A DNA stretch of 64,000 nt from an uncultured Prevotellaceae bacterium (GTDB lineage: Bacteria; Bacteroidota; Bacteroidia; Bacteroidales; Bacteroidaceae). Positions 56,021 through 64,000 of this stretch are shown piece after piece. Under the pieces are notes generated by a model, which saw only the letters and a list, made by a program, of their open reading frames with translations, searched no databases and was not told where the DNA came from. Position 1 is the stretch's first letter; every line of letters begins with the position of its first letter. Location of the stretch: the NCBI GenBank assembly GCA_902761905.1, contig CACWMK010000007.1, positions 1-64,000 of the forward strand. Direction: 5' to 3'. The position numbers were made by a program, and so were the translations under genes.

Positions 56021-58346
56021 AATTAAATATATAGCCCTAGTGCTTTGTCTCGTGTCATGTTCGATGACAAAGAACATCCCTGACGATGACCAGCTCTTCA
56101 CAGGTCTTACCAAGATTGCCTATGAGGATGATAAGGAATATGACGTTGAGGCTTACGACGCCCACTTGGAGAACACCAAGCTTGAGGTAGAGGCTGCACT
56201 GGCCACCCAGCCCAACGGATCGCTGTTTGGCAGTAGTACCATCACCGTTCCATGGTCGTGGCATCTGTGGGTGTATAATAAATTCTCAGGCAAGGAGTCT
56301 GGTTTTGCTAAGTGGATGACCAAGACCTTTGGTAAGGCTCCTGTTCTTATGAGTAATGTAAACCCCACGCTTCGCAGTAGTGTGGCCCGTTCTGTGCTGC
56401 GCAATAACGGCTATTTCCGTGGCGACGTGACCTACGAACTTGTGCCACAGAAGAATCCTAAGAAGTGCAAGATAGGGTATACCATCCATCTCGATTCGCT
56501 CTTCACGCTCGACTCTGTAAGCTATGTCAACTTCCCAGCGCCCATACAGACACTCATCGACTCTACCAGCGAAGAGAGTCTCATCAAGAGCCAGTCGCCG
56601 TTCAGTATCAACAATCTCGATGCAGAGCGTTCGCGCATCAGCACCATGCTGCGCAATAGCGGCTACTACTATTACAGCCCCAGCTACGCATCATATCTGG
56701 CTGATACCTTTGCTGTAGATAACAAGACACAACTGCGATTCCAGTTGGCTAATGGCGTACCTGATGCTGCCCTGCATAAGTGGTACATAGGCAAGCTCGA
56801 TGTAAACTTCCGCAAGTCGGCACGCGAGGTGCTGACCGACTCTGTACAGCGTCGTTACCTCACCATCCATTTTAATGGCAAGAAGTCGCCCATCATGCCT
56901 CGCGTGGTGCTGCGCAACCTTCGCTTGCGCCCACGTCAGGAGTTCAGTTATGAGAAGTACCAGGAGTCGGCCAGCAAAATCAATGCTACAGGCGTGTTCA
57001 GCAGCACCGACTTCCAGTTCACTCCTCGCACAGATTCTGATACACTCGATCTGCGATTGAACTGCACGTTCGACAAGCCATACGATTTCTATATAGAGGG
57101 CAATGCCATCGGCCGTACCAGTGGCCGTTATGGTCCTGAGCTCAAGGTCGGTCTTACACGTCGTAATGCCTTTCGTGCTGGCGAAAAGCTCGATCTCAAC
57201 CTTCATGGCGCCTACGAGTGGCAGAAGGGTGCCAATGCCGATATGAACAGCTACCAGTATGGTGCCGATGTGTCGATAGAGTTCCCACGCATCATCGCAC
57301 CTTTCTATAATAGCGATCGTGTGCGTCGCGACAAGAACGGGCGTCCCATCCGTCGCCGTTTCTTCTCATCGCCCACCACCTTTGCCAAGGTGTCGAGCGA
57401 TGTGATACGTCGCCCAGAATATTACAAGATGCATATCGTTACTGGCGAGTGGACCTATCGCTGGCAGTCGTCGGCCAACAGCCGTCATGAGTTCTCGCCA
57501 CTCACACTTAAGTATCAGTACATGAACAGCCATACAGAGAAGTTCGACTCTGTCATTATCACCAATCCATATCTGGCTGCTTCGATGGAAGACTGGTTTA
57601 CGCCCAAGATGCGCTATACCTATATGTACACCAGTCCCACCACAAAGCGACACCCCATACGTTGGGAGTTCACTATCGAGGAGTCAGGCAATCTCCTGTC
57701 GTTATGGGATTATATAGGCGGTCACCCGTTCGACGAGAAGGATAAGACCCTCTTTAAGACACCATATTCGCAGTTCCTGCGCTTCGAGACCGATTTCACT
57801 AAGACGTGGAATATCACTCCTACGTCGAGTCTCGTAGGCCATGTCAATGGAGGTGTCTTGTATAACTATGGCAACAGCAGCGAGGCTCCTTACAGCGAGT
57901 ACTTCTATGCAGGCGGAGCCAATACCATCAGAGCCTTTGGAGTGCGCGAGATAGGTCCTGGCAACTTTAATGGCGCTGGTCTGGGCCGCCAGTTGTGCTA
58001 TCTTATACAGAATGGTGAGATTAAGTTGGTGGGCAACCTGGAGTATCGCACCAAACTCTTTGGCGATCTTAACGGCGCCATATTCCTTGATGCAGGTAAC
58101 GTCTGGGACTTTAATAACGACTTCGTCGATGGAGGCGGATTCCCCACGTCAGTCAAGTCGTTTATAGATCAGACCGCTCTTGGCACAGGTGTTGGTATCC
58201 GCTACGATATGGGCTTCCTCGTTATCCGTCTGGATTGGGGCTTAGCCATTCATTGTCCATACGATACTGGCAAGTCGGGCTACTTCAATGTACCAAGCTT
58301 CAGCAAGGCCCATACACTGCATTTTGCCATTGGATATCCGTTCTAA
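56010..58346 (+). CDS. TamA-like outer-membrane lipoprotein (TamL type, Omp85 family)
   Basis: A 778-residue protein with a lipoprotein signal (MLSRIKYIALVLCLVSCSMT, Cys in the lipobox). POTRA-like domains follow (to about 330), then an Omp85 16-strand barrel with the typical end (ALGTGVGIRYDMGFLVIRLD and a closing aromatic). As a lipid-anchored TamA it is the form known from Bacteroidota. It probably partners with TamB in the envelope. The 11-base overlap with tamB implies coupling. Confidence 0.85.
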   Translation: MLSRIKYIALVLCLVSCSMTKNIPDDDQLFTGLTKIAYEDDKEYDVEAYDAHLENTKLEVEAALATQPNGSLFGSSTITVPWSWHLWVYNKFSGKESGFAKWMTKTFGKAPVLMSNVNPTLRSSVARSVLRNNGYFRGDVTYELVPQKNPKKCKIGYTIHLDSLFTLDSVSYVNFPAPIQTLIDSTSEESLIKSQSPFSINNLDAERSRISTMLRNSGYYYYSPSYASYLADTFAVDNKTQLRFQLANGVPDAALHKWYIGKLDVNFRKSAREVLTDSVQRRYLTIHFNGKKSPIMPRVVLRNLRLRPRQEFSYEKYQESASKINATGVFSSTDFQFTPRTDSDTLDLRLNCTFDKPYDFYIEGNAIGRTSGRYGPELKVGLTRRNAFRAGEKLDLNLHGAYEWQKGANADMNSYQYGADVSIEFPRIIAPFYNSDRVRRDKNGRPIRRRFFSSPTTFAKVSSDVIRRPEYYKMHIVTGEWTYRWQSSANSRHEFSPLTLKYQYMNSHTEKFDSVIITNPYLAASMEDWFTPKMRYTYMYTSPTTKRHPIRWEFTIEESGNLLSLWDYIGGHPFDEKDKTLFKTPYSQFLRFETDFTKTWNITPTSSLVGHVNGGVLYNYGNSSEAPYSEYFYAGGANTIRAFGVREIGPGNFNGAGLGRQLCYLIQNGEIKLVGNLEYRTKLFGDLNGAIFLDAGNVWDFNNDFVDGGGFPTSVKSFIDQTALGTGVGIRYDMGFLVIRLDWGLAIHCPYDTGKSGYFNVPSFSKAHTLHFAIGYPF

Positions 58347-58391
58347 AACTATTTTTTGCGTTGTTTTTGTTCTTATATCCAAAATAATTAT

Positions 58392-58399
58392 TATCTTTG
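58392..58399 (+). promoter_or_regulatory. -7 element before the nucleotidyltransferase gene
   Basis: TATCTTTG, with TTTG 22 bases upstream (58366-58369). The ATG lies at 58437. Confidence 0.5.
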
Positions 58400-58436
58400 C
58401 ACGCAAATTAATATAACTCAATAAAAAATTATCAAT

Positions 58437-59378
58437 ATGAAACCAACTCTATTTCTGCTTGCAGCTGGTATGGGTAGCCGTTACGGCGGCCTGAAACAGC
58501 TCGACGGTCTGGGCCCTAACGGCGAGACCATCATGGATTACAGTATTTACGATGCCATTCAGGCTGGCTTCGGCAAGATCGTATGGGTTATCCGTAAGGA
58601 TTTCGAGGAGCAGTTCCGTACGCAGATCCTCGCTAAGTACGAGGGTAAGGTAAAGTGTGAGATCTGCTTCCAGGCACTCGATGCACTGCCAGAGGGATTC
58701 AGCGTACCTGAGGGCCGTCAGAAGCCTTGGGGCACCAACCACGCTGTGCTGATGGGTAAGGACGTGATCAAGGAGCCATTCTGTGTAATCAATTGCGACG
58801 ACTTCTATAATCGCGATGCATTCATGGTTATCGGCAAGTATCTGGCTAATCTGCCTGAGGGCGCCAAGAACCAGTATGCTATGGTAGGTTTCCGTGTAGG
58901 CAACACTCTTAGCGAGAACGGTACTGTAGCCCGTGGCGTTTGCTCTAAGAACGAAAAGGGACACCTCACCACCGTTGTAGAGCGCACAGAGATCGTACGT
59001 TGCGCTGCTGATGGTTCAAATGCAGGTGCTGCCAGCGAGTCAGTACGCTATAAGGACGAAGACGGCAAGTGGGTAGCTGTAGATGATAACACCCCTGTTT
59101 CAATGAACATGTGGGGCTTCACTCCTGACTACTTCGCATACTCTGAGGAGTATTTCAAAGAGTTCCTCAGCGATCCTAAGAACCTCGAGAATCTCAAGGC
59201 CGAGTTCTTCATTCCACTGATGGTTAATAAGCTCATCAACGACGGCACTGCTACTGTCGAGGTACTCGATACCACCAGCAAGTGGTTTGGTGTGACCTAC
59301 GCAGCCGACCGCGATGCTACTGTAGCACGCATCAAGCAGCTCGTCGACGAGGGCGTATATCCTAACAAGCTTTTTTAA
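58437..59378 (+). CDS. Sugar-phosphate nucleotidyltransferase family protein
   Basis: A 313-residue protein with the nucleotide-binding motif LLAAGMGSRYGGLKQ at residues 8-22, an NCDDF motif for the metal near 121-125, and the layout of GalU/RmlA-type enzymes. It would join a sugar phosphate to a nucleotide for surface sugars. The substrate is not clear from sequence. Highly biased codons suggest strong expression. Confidence 0.8.
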   Translation: MKPTLFLLAAGMGSRYGGLKQLDGLGPNGETIMDYSIYDAIQAGFGKIVWVIRKDFEEQFRTQILAKYEGKVKCEICFQALDALPEGFSVPEGRQKPWGTNHAVLMGKDVIKEPFCVINCDDFYNRDAFMVIGKYLANLPEGAKNQYAMVGFRVGNTLSENGTVARGVCSKNEKGHLTTVVERTEIVRCAADGSNAGAASESVRYKDEDGKWVAVDDNTPVSMNMWGFTPDYFAYSEEYFKEFLSDPKNLENLKAEFFIPLMVNKLINDGTATVEVLDTTSKWFGVTYAADRDATVARIKQLVDEGVYPNKLF

Positions 59379-59404
59379 AGGTGAAAAGGTAAAAGATTGA
59401 AAAA

Positions 59405-60439
59405 GTGAATATAGACATATTAGATAATGATCAGCTGGCCCTGATGGACCAGCTGATTTCTGATGCACAGACAGTGCTTGTGGTTTGTCACAAGAGTCCT
59501 GACGGCGATGCCATAGGTTCATCGCTGGCCTGGGCCGAGTTCCTGCGCCATCGTGGCAAGGATGTCACAGTGATGGTGCCCGACCAGTATCCTGACTTCT
59601 TCAAGTGGCTGCCCAATACAGATAAGATAGTACGTTACGACAAGCACCCTGACAAGGGCGACATGCTGCTTAAGATAGCCGACTTGGTGTTCTGTCTCGA
59701 CTTCAATACCCCTAGTCGTGTCGACGAGATGGCGCAGCCGCTCGTTGATAGTCCAGCTAAGAAGGTGCTCATCGACCATCATCTCAAGCCCGATGTACCT
59801 GCCGATCTGATCGTCTCTCATCCAGATGCATCGAGCACCAGCGAACTGGTGTTCCGTATCGCTTGGCAGATGGGCGATTTCAATATGCTCGACAAGGCGT
59901 TTGCTGTGCCTGTGTATTGCGGTATGATGACCGATACAGGTGGCTTTACCTACAACAGTTCTCGTCCTGAAATCTACTTCATCATCGGCGAGCTGCTCAC
60001 CAAGCGTATCGACAAGGACCGCATCTATCGCAACGTGTTCCACAACTACTCTGAGAATCGCATCCGCCTGATGGGCTATGTGATGTACGAGAAACTGGTC
60101 TACATGCCAGAGTGTCATGCAGCCTTCTATTCGCTCACGCGTGATGAGCTTAAGCGCTTTAACTATGTTAAGGGTGATTCTGAGGGATTGGTCAATATTC
60201 CACAGCAGATCAAGGGCCTCAAACTCTCTATCTCTCTGCGCGAGGATACTGATAAGCCTAACCTGGTCTGGGTCAGTCTGCGTTCGGTCGATGACTTCCC
60301 TTGCAACCTCATGGCCGAGGAGTTCTTTAATGGTGGCGGACACCTTAATGCATCGGGTGGAAGAGTGGATGGAACCATCGAAGAGGCTATCGAAATCACA
60401 AAAAAAGCTATTATTGCATATCAAAACAAGTTAAAGTAG
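59405..60439 (+). CDS. DHH/DHHA1 phosphoesterase (NrnA-like)
   Basis: A 344-residue protein with DHH-family motifs: HKSPDGDAIGSSL (first metal motif), LIDHHLKPD (the DHH) and the DHHA1 ending GGGHLNASGGR. NrnA-type enzymes degrade short oligoribonucleotides and 3'-phosphoadenosine 5'-phosphate. The GTG at 59405 is used here; an internal ATG at 59443 is possible but would cut into the domain. A cytoplasmic host enzyme. Confidence 0.85.
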   Translation: MNIDILDNDQLALMDQLISDAQTVLVVCHKSPDGDAIGSSLAWAEFLRHRGKDVTVMVPDQYPDFFKWLPNTDKIVRYDKHPDKGDMLLKIADLVFCLDFNTPSRVDEMAQPLVDSPAKKVLIDHHLKPDVPADLIVSHPDASSTSELVFRIAWQMGDFNMLDKAFAVPVYCGMMTDTGGFTYNSSRPEIYFIIGELLTKRIDKDRIYRNVFHNYSENRIRLMGYVMYEKLVYMPECHAAFYSLTRDELKRFNYVKGDSEGLVNIPQQIKGLKLSISLREDTDKPNLVWVSLRSVDDFPCNLMAEEFFNGGGHLNASGGRVDGTIEEAIEITKKAIIAYQNKLK

Positions 60440-60471
60440 CCTAATAATGTTGGTGTTTACAAAATAATTCG

Positions 60472-60479
60472 TATTTTTG
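60472..60479 (+). promoter_or_regulatory. -7 element before the DUF4827 gene
   Basis: TATTTTTG, 22 bases before ATG 60501; the -33 box is weak. Confidence 0.45.
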
Positions 60480-60500
60480 CACCATCAATATGAATGTAAA

Positions 60501-61148
60501 ATGAAGAAAATACTGTTTATCATGATAGCTATTGCCGCTGTTCTCAGCAGTTGTAACGACTACGAGACCTACGGCGACAAGAAGGAAAAGGAGCGCAATG
60601 CGATAGCAAAGTTCATTTCCGACTCTTCTATCGTTGTCATTACTGAGGATCAGTTCAACCAGCAGAGCTACACCACCAATGTTACTCGAAATGAGTATGT
60701 AAAGCTCGACAAGAGCGGTGTGTATATGCAGATCGTTCGCGATGGCTGCGGCTCTATGCTGCAGGATGGCGAGTCTACCCGTCTGGTATGTCGCTTCTCT
60801 GAGTTCTCTATCCTCGACGATACCACTACCGTTTGCAACAACAGAGCCGATCTGGCCATTTATGGCAAGTCGGTTGTCGGCATGCCTGATATTATCCAGG
60901 TGTCACGCTCTAGTGGTTCTTACACTGCATCGTTCGAGAGCGGAGCCATGTACACAGCTTATGGCAGTTCGTCAGTACCTTCAGGCTGGCTCGTACCCCT
61001 GTCTTACGTCAAGGTGGGGCGTCCGCAGTCGCCTAGCGATCAGTGTGCCAAGGTGCGCCTTATCGTTCCTCATTCTCAGGGTCACGCCACTGCATCTAGC
61101 AATGTCGCTCCCTACTATTATGAAATCACGTATCAACGAGAATCATAA
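60501..61148 (+). CDS. DUF4827-like (FKBP-like) lipoprotein
   Basis: A 215-residue lipoprotein starting MKKILFIMIAIAAVLSSCND, with the lipobox Cys near residue 18. The body (KSGVYMQIVRDGCGSMLQDG, then RLVCRFSEFS) resembles the FKBP-like fold that Pfam lists as DUF4827, common in Bacteroidales. It is anchored in an envelope membrane; its function is unknown. The ATG at 60501 is chosen over upstream in-frame ATG 60477 or 60490. Confidence 0.7.
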   Translation: MKKILFIMIAIAAVLSSCNDYETYGDKKEKERNAIAKFISDSSIVVITEDQFNQQSYTTNVTRNEYVKLDKSGVYMQIVRDGCGSMLQDGESTRLVCRFSEFSILDDTTTVCNNRADLAIYGKSVVGMPDIIQVSRSSGSYTASFESGAMYTAYGSSSVPSGWLVPLSYVKVGRPQSPSDQCAKVRLIVPHSQGHATASSNVAPYYYEITYQRES

Positions 61149-61167
61149 CGATTTTTTATAAAGTAAT

Positions 61168-62541
61168 ATGACACTAATTAAATCTATTTCTGGCATCCGC
61201 GGTACTATCGGCGGACGCACTGGCGACACGCTTAACCCTTTAGACATTGTAAAGTTCACAACAGCCTATGCACAGTTCATTGGTGGTAAGAAGATCGTAG
61301 TAGGCCGCGATGGCCGTATCTCTGGTCTTATGGTCCGCAACGTAGTTGTGGGCACACTCATGGGCATGGGCTATGATGTAATAGATATTGGCTATGCCAC
61401 AACTCCAACTACCGAGTTGGCTGTACGCATGGCTGGTGCCGATGGTGGTATCATCATCACCGCATCGCACAATCCACGTCAGTGGAACGCCCTGAAGCTC
61501 CTTAATAGCGAGGGCGAGTTCCTTACAGCAGCCGATGGTGCAGAGGTACTGCGTATGGCCGAGGCAGAGGACTTCAACTATGCTGAGGTTGATCATCTTG
61601 GTTCTCTCACTATCGACGATAGCTACAACCAGCGTCACATCGACTCTGTGCTTGCTCTCAAGCTTGTTGATGTAGATGCCATCAAGGCCCGCAAGTTCCG
61701 CGTATGCGTTGATACCATCAACTCTGTAGGTGGCATCATCCTGCCCGACCTGTTCAAGGCACTTGGTGTTGACTACGAAATACTCAATGGCGAGTGCACA
61801 GGCGACTTCGCTCACAATCCAGAGCCCCTCGAGAAGAATCTCCAGGGCATCATGGACAAGATGAAGCAGGGTGGTTTCGATCTTGGTATCGTAGTCGATC
61901 CAGATGTTGACCGTCTGGCATTCATCAGCGAGGATGGCACTATGTTCGGCGAGGAGTACACACTTGTGTCAGTAGCCGACTACGTGCTCAGTCATACCGT
62001 AGGTAACACTGTTTCTAACCTCAGCTCTACACGCGCCCTGCGCGATGTTACTGAGAAGCATGGCGGCAAGTACACCGCTGCTGCAGTAGGCGAAGTCAAC
62101 GTTACCACTAAGATGAAGGAAGTAGGCGCCGTTATCGGTGGTGAGGGTAATGGTGGAGTAATCTATCCTGAGAGCCACTACGGTCGCGATGCCCTCGTAG
62201 GTATTGCCCTGTTCCTGTCTAGTCTGGCACAGAAGGGTTGTAAGGTCAGCGAGCTCCGCGCCACATTCCCTGAGTATCAGATAGCCAAGAACCGCATCGA
62301 CCTCACCCCAGAGACCGATGTTGACGCTATCCTTGTCAAGGTCAAGGAGATGTTTGCCAAGGACGCTACTGCACAGGTCAACGACATCGACGGTGTAAAG
62401 ATCGACTTCCCTGATCGTTGGGTACACCTGCGCAAGTCAAACACCGAGCCAATCATCCGCGTCTACAGCGAGGCTCAGACCATGAAGCAGGCCGACGAAC
62501 TAGGCAAGCAGCTCATGCAAGTAGTCTACGACATGCAGTAA
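61168..62541 (+). CDS. glmM: Phosphoglucosamine mutase
   Basis: A 457-residue alpha-D-phosphohexomutase. The phospho-serine loop TASHNPRQWN holds Ser100. The metal loop is DPDVDRLAF near 250, the sugar loop GEGNGGVIYPESHYGRD near 325, and the phosphate loop RKSNTEPIIRVYSE near 430. It converts glucosamine 6-phosphate to glucosamine 1-phosphate for UDP-GlcNAc, so it is essential for the cell wall. A strong bidirectional terminator follows. Confidence 0.9.
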   Translation: MTLIKSISGIRGTIGGRTGDTLNPLDIVKFTTAYAQFIGGKKIVVGRDGRISGLMVRNVVVGTLMGMGYDVIDIGYATTPTTELAVRMAGADGGIIITASHNPRQWNALKLLNSEGEFLTAADGAEVLRMAEAEDFNYAEVDHLGSLTIDDSYNQRHIDSVLALKLVDVDAIKARKFRVCVDTINSVGGIILPDLFKALGVDYEILNGECTGDFAHNPEPLEKNLQGIMDKMKQGGFDLGIVVDPDVDRLAFISEDGTMFGEEYTLVSVADYVLSHTVGNTVSNLSSTRALRDVTEKHGGKYTAAAVGEVNVTTKMKEVGAVIGGEGNGGVIYPESHYGRDALVGIALFLSSLAQKGCKVSELRATFPEYQIAKNRIDLTPETDVDAILVKVKEMFAKDATAQVNDIDGVKIDFPDRWVHLRKSNTEPIIRVYSEAQTMKQADELGKQLMQVVYDMQ

Positions 62542-62564
62542 AAACATTTCAACTCACATAAAAA

Positions 62565-62600
62565 AATGCCTCGCATCATTCTTCCGATGCGAGGCATTTT
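62565..62600. terminator. Bidirectional terminator between glmM and the leftward surface gene
   Basis: AAATGCCTCGCATC pairs perfectly with GATGCGAGGCATTT. It has T-rich flanks on both sides, so it can end glmM and the converging gene at 62705. Confidence 0.88.
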
Positions 62601-62704
62601 GTTATAGTTGTTATGTGTGATATGATCAGGAGCGCTTGACTCTGTGATCGTCTTGATCGCACTTTAATAAAGATCAAAGACCTGTCACCTTGATTCATTT
62701 CGCG

Positions 62705-64000
62705 TTAGGGCGCTGTTGGGTAGTAGAATGGGCTCTCTGTCACACCTACAGCGTAGGTTGTGGCATCGCCGCCGATGGTAATAGTGCCGCAGGTTTGAGT
62801 GCCGTTATTTGCAGCAAATCCTTTACCTATACTATTAGGGCTTCTATTACCCAATGTTGCAGTAACGCTTGTAACACCAGTACTAATTGTGATAGTCCCA
62901 CATTTATTGCTGCCACTGTTGTTAGCGTAGCCCGTTCCGATTGCAGCAGATCTCTGGCCACCAGTAGCGGTTACCGTACCACCATTAATCGTGATAGCGC
63001 CACATTCATTGCTGCTGCTTTGGTTAGCGCCGCCCGTTCCGATACCAGCGTAGCCACCATAAGCGGTCACCGTACCGCCATTAATCGTGATAGCGCCACA
63101 TTCATTGCTGCTGCCGTTTTGGTAGGCATATCCCGTTCCGATTGCAGCAGAACTCTGGCCACCAGTAGCGTTTACCGTGCCGCCATTAATTTCAATATTT
63201 CCACCAGCAACACTAGCATTGTTAGCATATCCCGTTCCGATAGCAGCAGCATATTGTCCGCCTTTCACGGTAAGTGAACCAGAGCCCGTAATGGTCAGCG
63301 TGGTGCTTGAGCCGCCTATTTTGATGGCAGCTGTATTAGCGGCGGCAGTAACTGTATTGCTCCCCATAAGGATAATGGTGGCATCGCCAGAGCAGGCGAT
63401 TTGGTCGCCAGAGATAGTGACGCCAGAGAGCACAACCGTCTTGCCGGCAGGGATGGTGCCTGCTCCCGTCATCTTATAGACATCCGCAGTGCTTTCGTTA
63501 CCAAGTGCGGTCATCGACGTCAACGTACTCTGATAGTACTTGCCTTTTTCGAGGGTAGCAGTATTTGAGTAGCTCCAGCAGCCGCTGGTTCCGTCTGTGG
63601 CCACGATGGTGACCTTTGAGCTTACTGCGGGAACGGCTGCGGGAACGGCAACGGTGAAGTCGGTGCCTGGATCACTGAGGATAGCGCCGGCTAAAAACTC
63701 GCCGGCTTCCGATATGACATACATGTCCTTAGACGCTTGGGGTAGTGTCAGCTTCCAGATGGCGAACTGCGCTGCGGGCTGCGTGGTGACGGTCAGGCTC
63801 GGAGTAGAGGTCTGAATCTTACCTGCGCCCACGCGGACATCGAGGTTCGCATTCAGCGTGCCGTCCTGTGCGCCCAGCAGCGTAGAGTTGTCCTTCACGC
63901 CTGTCTTATCTTCTTTAGCTGCCGAGTAGGGATAGATGATCTGGCACTCGGTGTCGTCAGCCGTACCCTCCACCACTGTGAATGTGATGGTGGCTGCGCC
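62705..64000 (-). CDS. C-terminal part of a fimbrillin-like surface protein with tandem repeats (start beyond window)
   Basis: The frame runs without stop to the right edge, so the N-terminus is missing here. The visible part is 431 residues or more. The region near 63700-63900 is fimbrillin-like (TLNANLDVRVGAGKIQT). Then come at least four near-identical repeats with cores SAAIGTGYANN and CGAITINGGTVTA, which point to a right-handed parallel beta-helix of Gly/Thr-rich rungs. Such Bacteroidales proteins are cell-surface or fimbria-associated; binding of carbohydrates is possible. The last residues (VGVTESPFYYPTAP) show no sorting signal that I recognise. Confidence 0.7.
   Translation of the reverse strand, partial: GAATITFTVVEGTADDTECQIIYPYSAAKEDKTGVKDNSTLLGAQDGTLNANLDVRVGAGKIQTSTPSLTVTTQPAAQFAIWKLTLPQASKDMYVISEAGEFLAGAILSDPGTDFTVAVPAAVPAVSSKVTIVATDGTSGCWSYSNTATLEKGKYYQSTLTSMTALGNESTADVYKMTGAGTIPAGKTVVLSGVTISGDQIACSGDATIILMGSNTVTAAANTAAIKIGGSSTTLTITGSGSLTVKGGQYAAAIGTGYANNASVAGGNIEINGGTVNATGGQSSAAIGTGYAYQNGSSNECGAITINGGTVTAYGGYAGIGTGGANQSSSNECGAITINGGTVTATGGQRSAAIGTGYANNSGSNKCGTITISTGVTSVTATLGNRSPNSIGKGFAANNGTQTCGTITIGGDATTYAVGVTESPFYYPTAP
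62880..63240 (-). repeat. Tandem coding repeats in the surface protein
   Basis: Three to four units of roughly 108-117 bp are nearly identical on the nucleotide level, for example the recurring block ending in CGTGATAGCGCCACATTC on the plus strand. Their high identity suggests recent duplication. Confidence 0.75.

Overview
The window is a chromosomal stretch of a Bacteroidota bacterium, most likely a member of the Bacteroidales close to Prevotellaceae. The evidence is the promoter style (TTTG, about 20 bp, then TAnnTTTG, without a sigma70 -10 box), scarce Shine-Dalgarno sites, tRNA genes without encoded CCA, and a lipoprotein-type TamA partner next to tamB. Genus and species cannot be fixed by reading alone.

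Layout. (1) 1-3658: host DNA with tRNA-Ser(UGA) on the minus strand, mutS2, and a small secreted lysozyme-like transglycosylase. (2) 3659-48989: a complete-looking, tailed, temperate prophage of about 45.3 kb. It is inserted in the 3' end of an initiator tRNA-fMet gene and flanked by a 20-bp direct repeat. (3) 48975-64000: host DNA with tRNA-fMet (rebuilt by the phage end), a TetR regulator, FabG, an RluD-like pseudouridine synthase, the TamB/TamA-like pair, a sugar nucleotidyltransferase, a DHH phosphoesterase, a DUF4827-like lipoprotein, GlmM, and the C-terminal part of a repeat-rich surface protein that runs off the right edge.

Prophage order. A leftward HTH repressor and a rightward early operon (Cro-like protein, LuxR-type HTH protein, eight or more small unknown genes) diverge from a nested dyad operator. 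A Toprim-SF3 primase-helicase follows, with an AT-rich, iteron-like stretch behind it. The late region starts with a ClpP-type protease fused to a scaffold, then major capsid, connectors and terminase. An accessory block of about 6 kb follows: a phosphoribosyltransferase, a DUF5053 protein, a BRCT protein, a membrane protein on the other strand, and several structured non-coding stretches. Then come portal, connector, tail and fibre genes, a diversity-generating retroelement (DGR), holin, amidase, a Rz-like protein, tape measure, tail hub and, on the minus strand, the tyrosine integrase.

Most notable observations. (a) A full DGR: a C-terminal variable repeat in a tail-tip lectin-like gene, an Avd-like gene, a template repeat and a reverse transcriptase. 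VR and TR differ at 12 positions over 104 bp, all at template adenines. (b) Five promoters share GTATTTTT, exactly 19 bp, TAnnTTTGC. Each stands before a morphogenesis or lysis block, which suggests a dedicated late-promoter class. (c) Several phased or palindromic arrays remain unexplained: a 10-bp tandem array, a 22-bp array of palindromes inside a gene, three 14-bp copies partly inverted, and a long 14-bp-stem hairpin. The tyrosine integrase and tRNA target separate this phage from transposable Mu-like Bacteroides phages that also carry DGRs.
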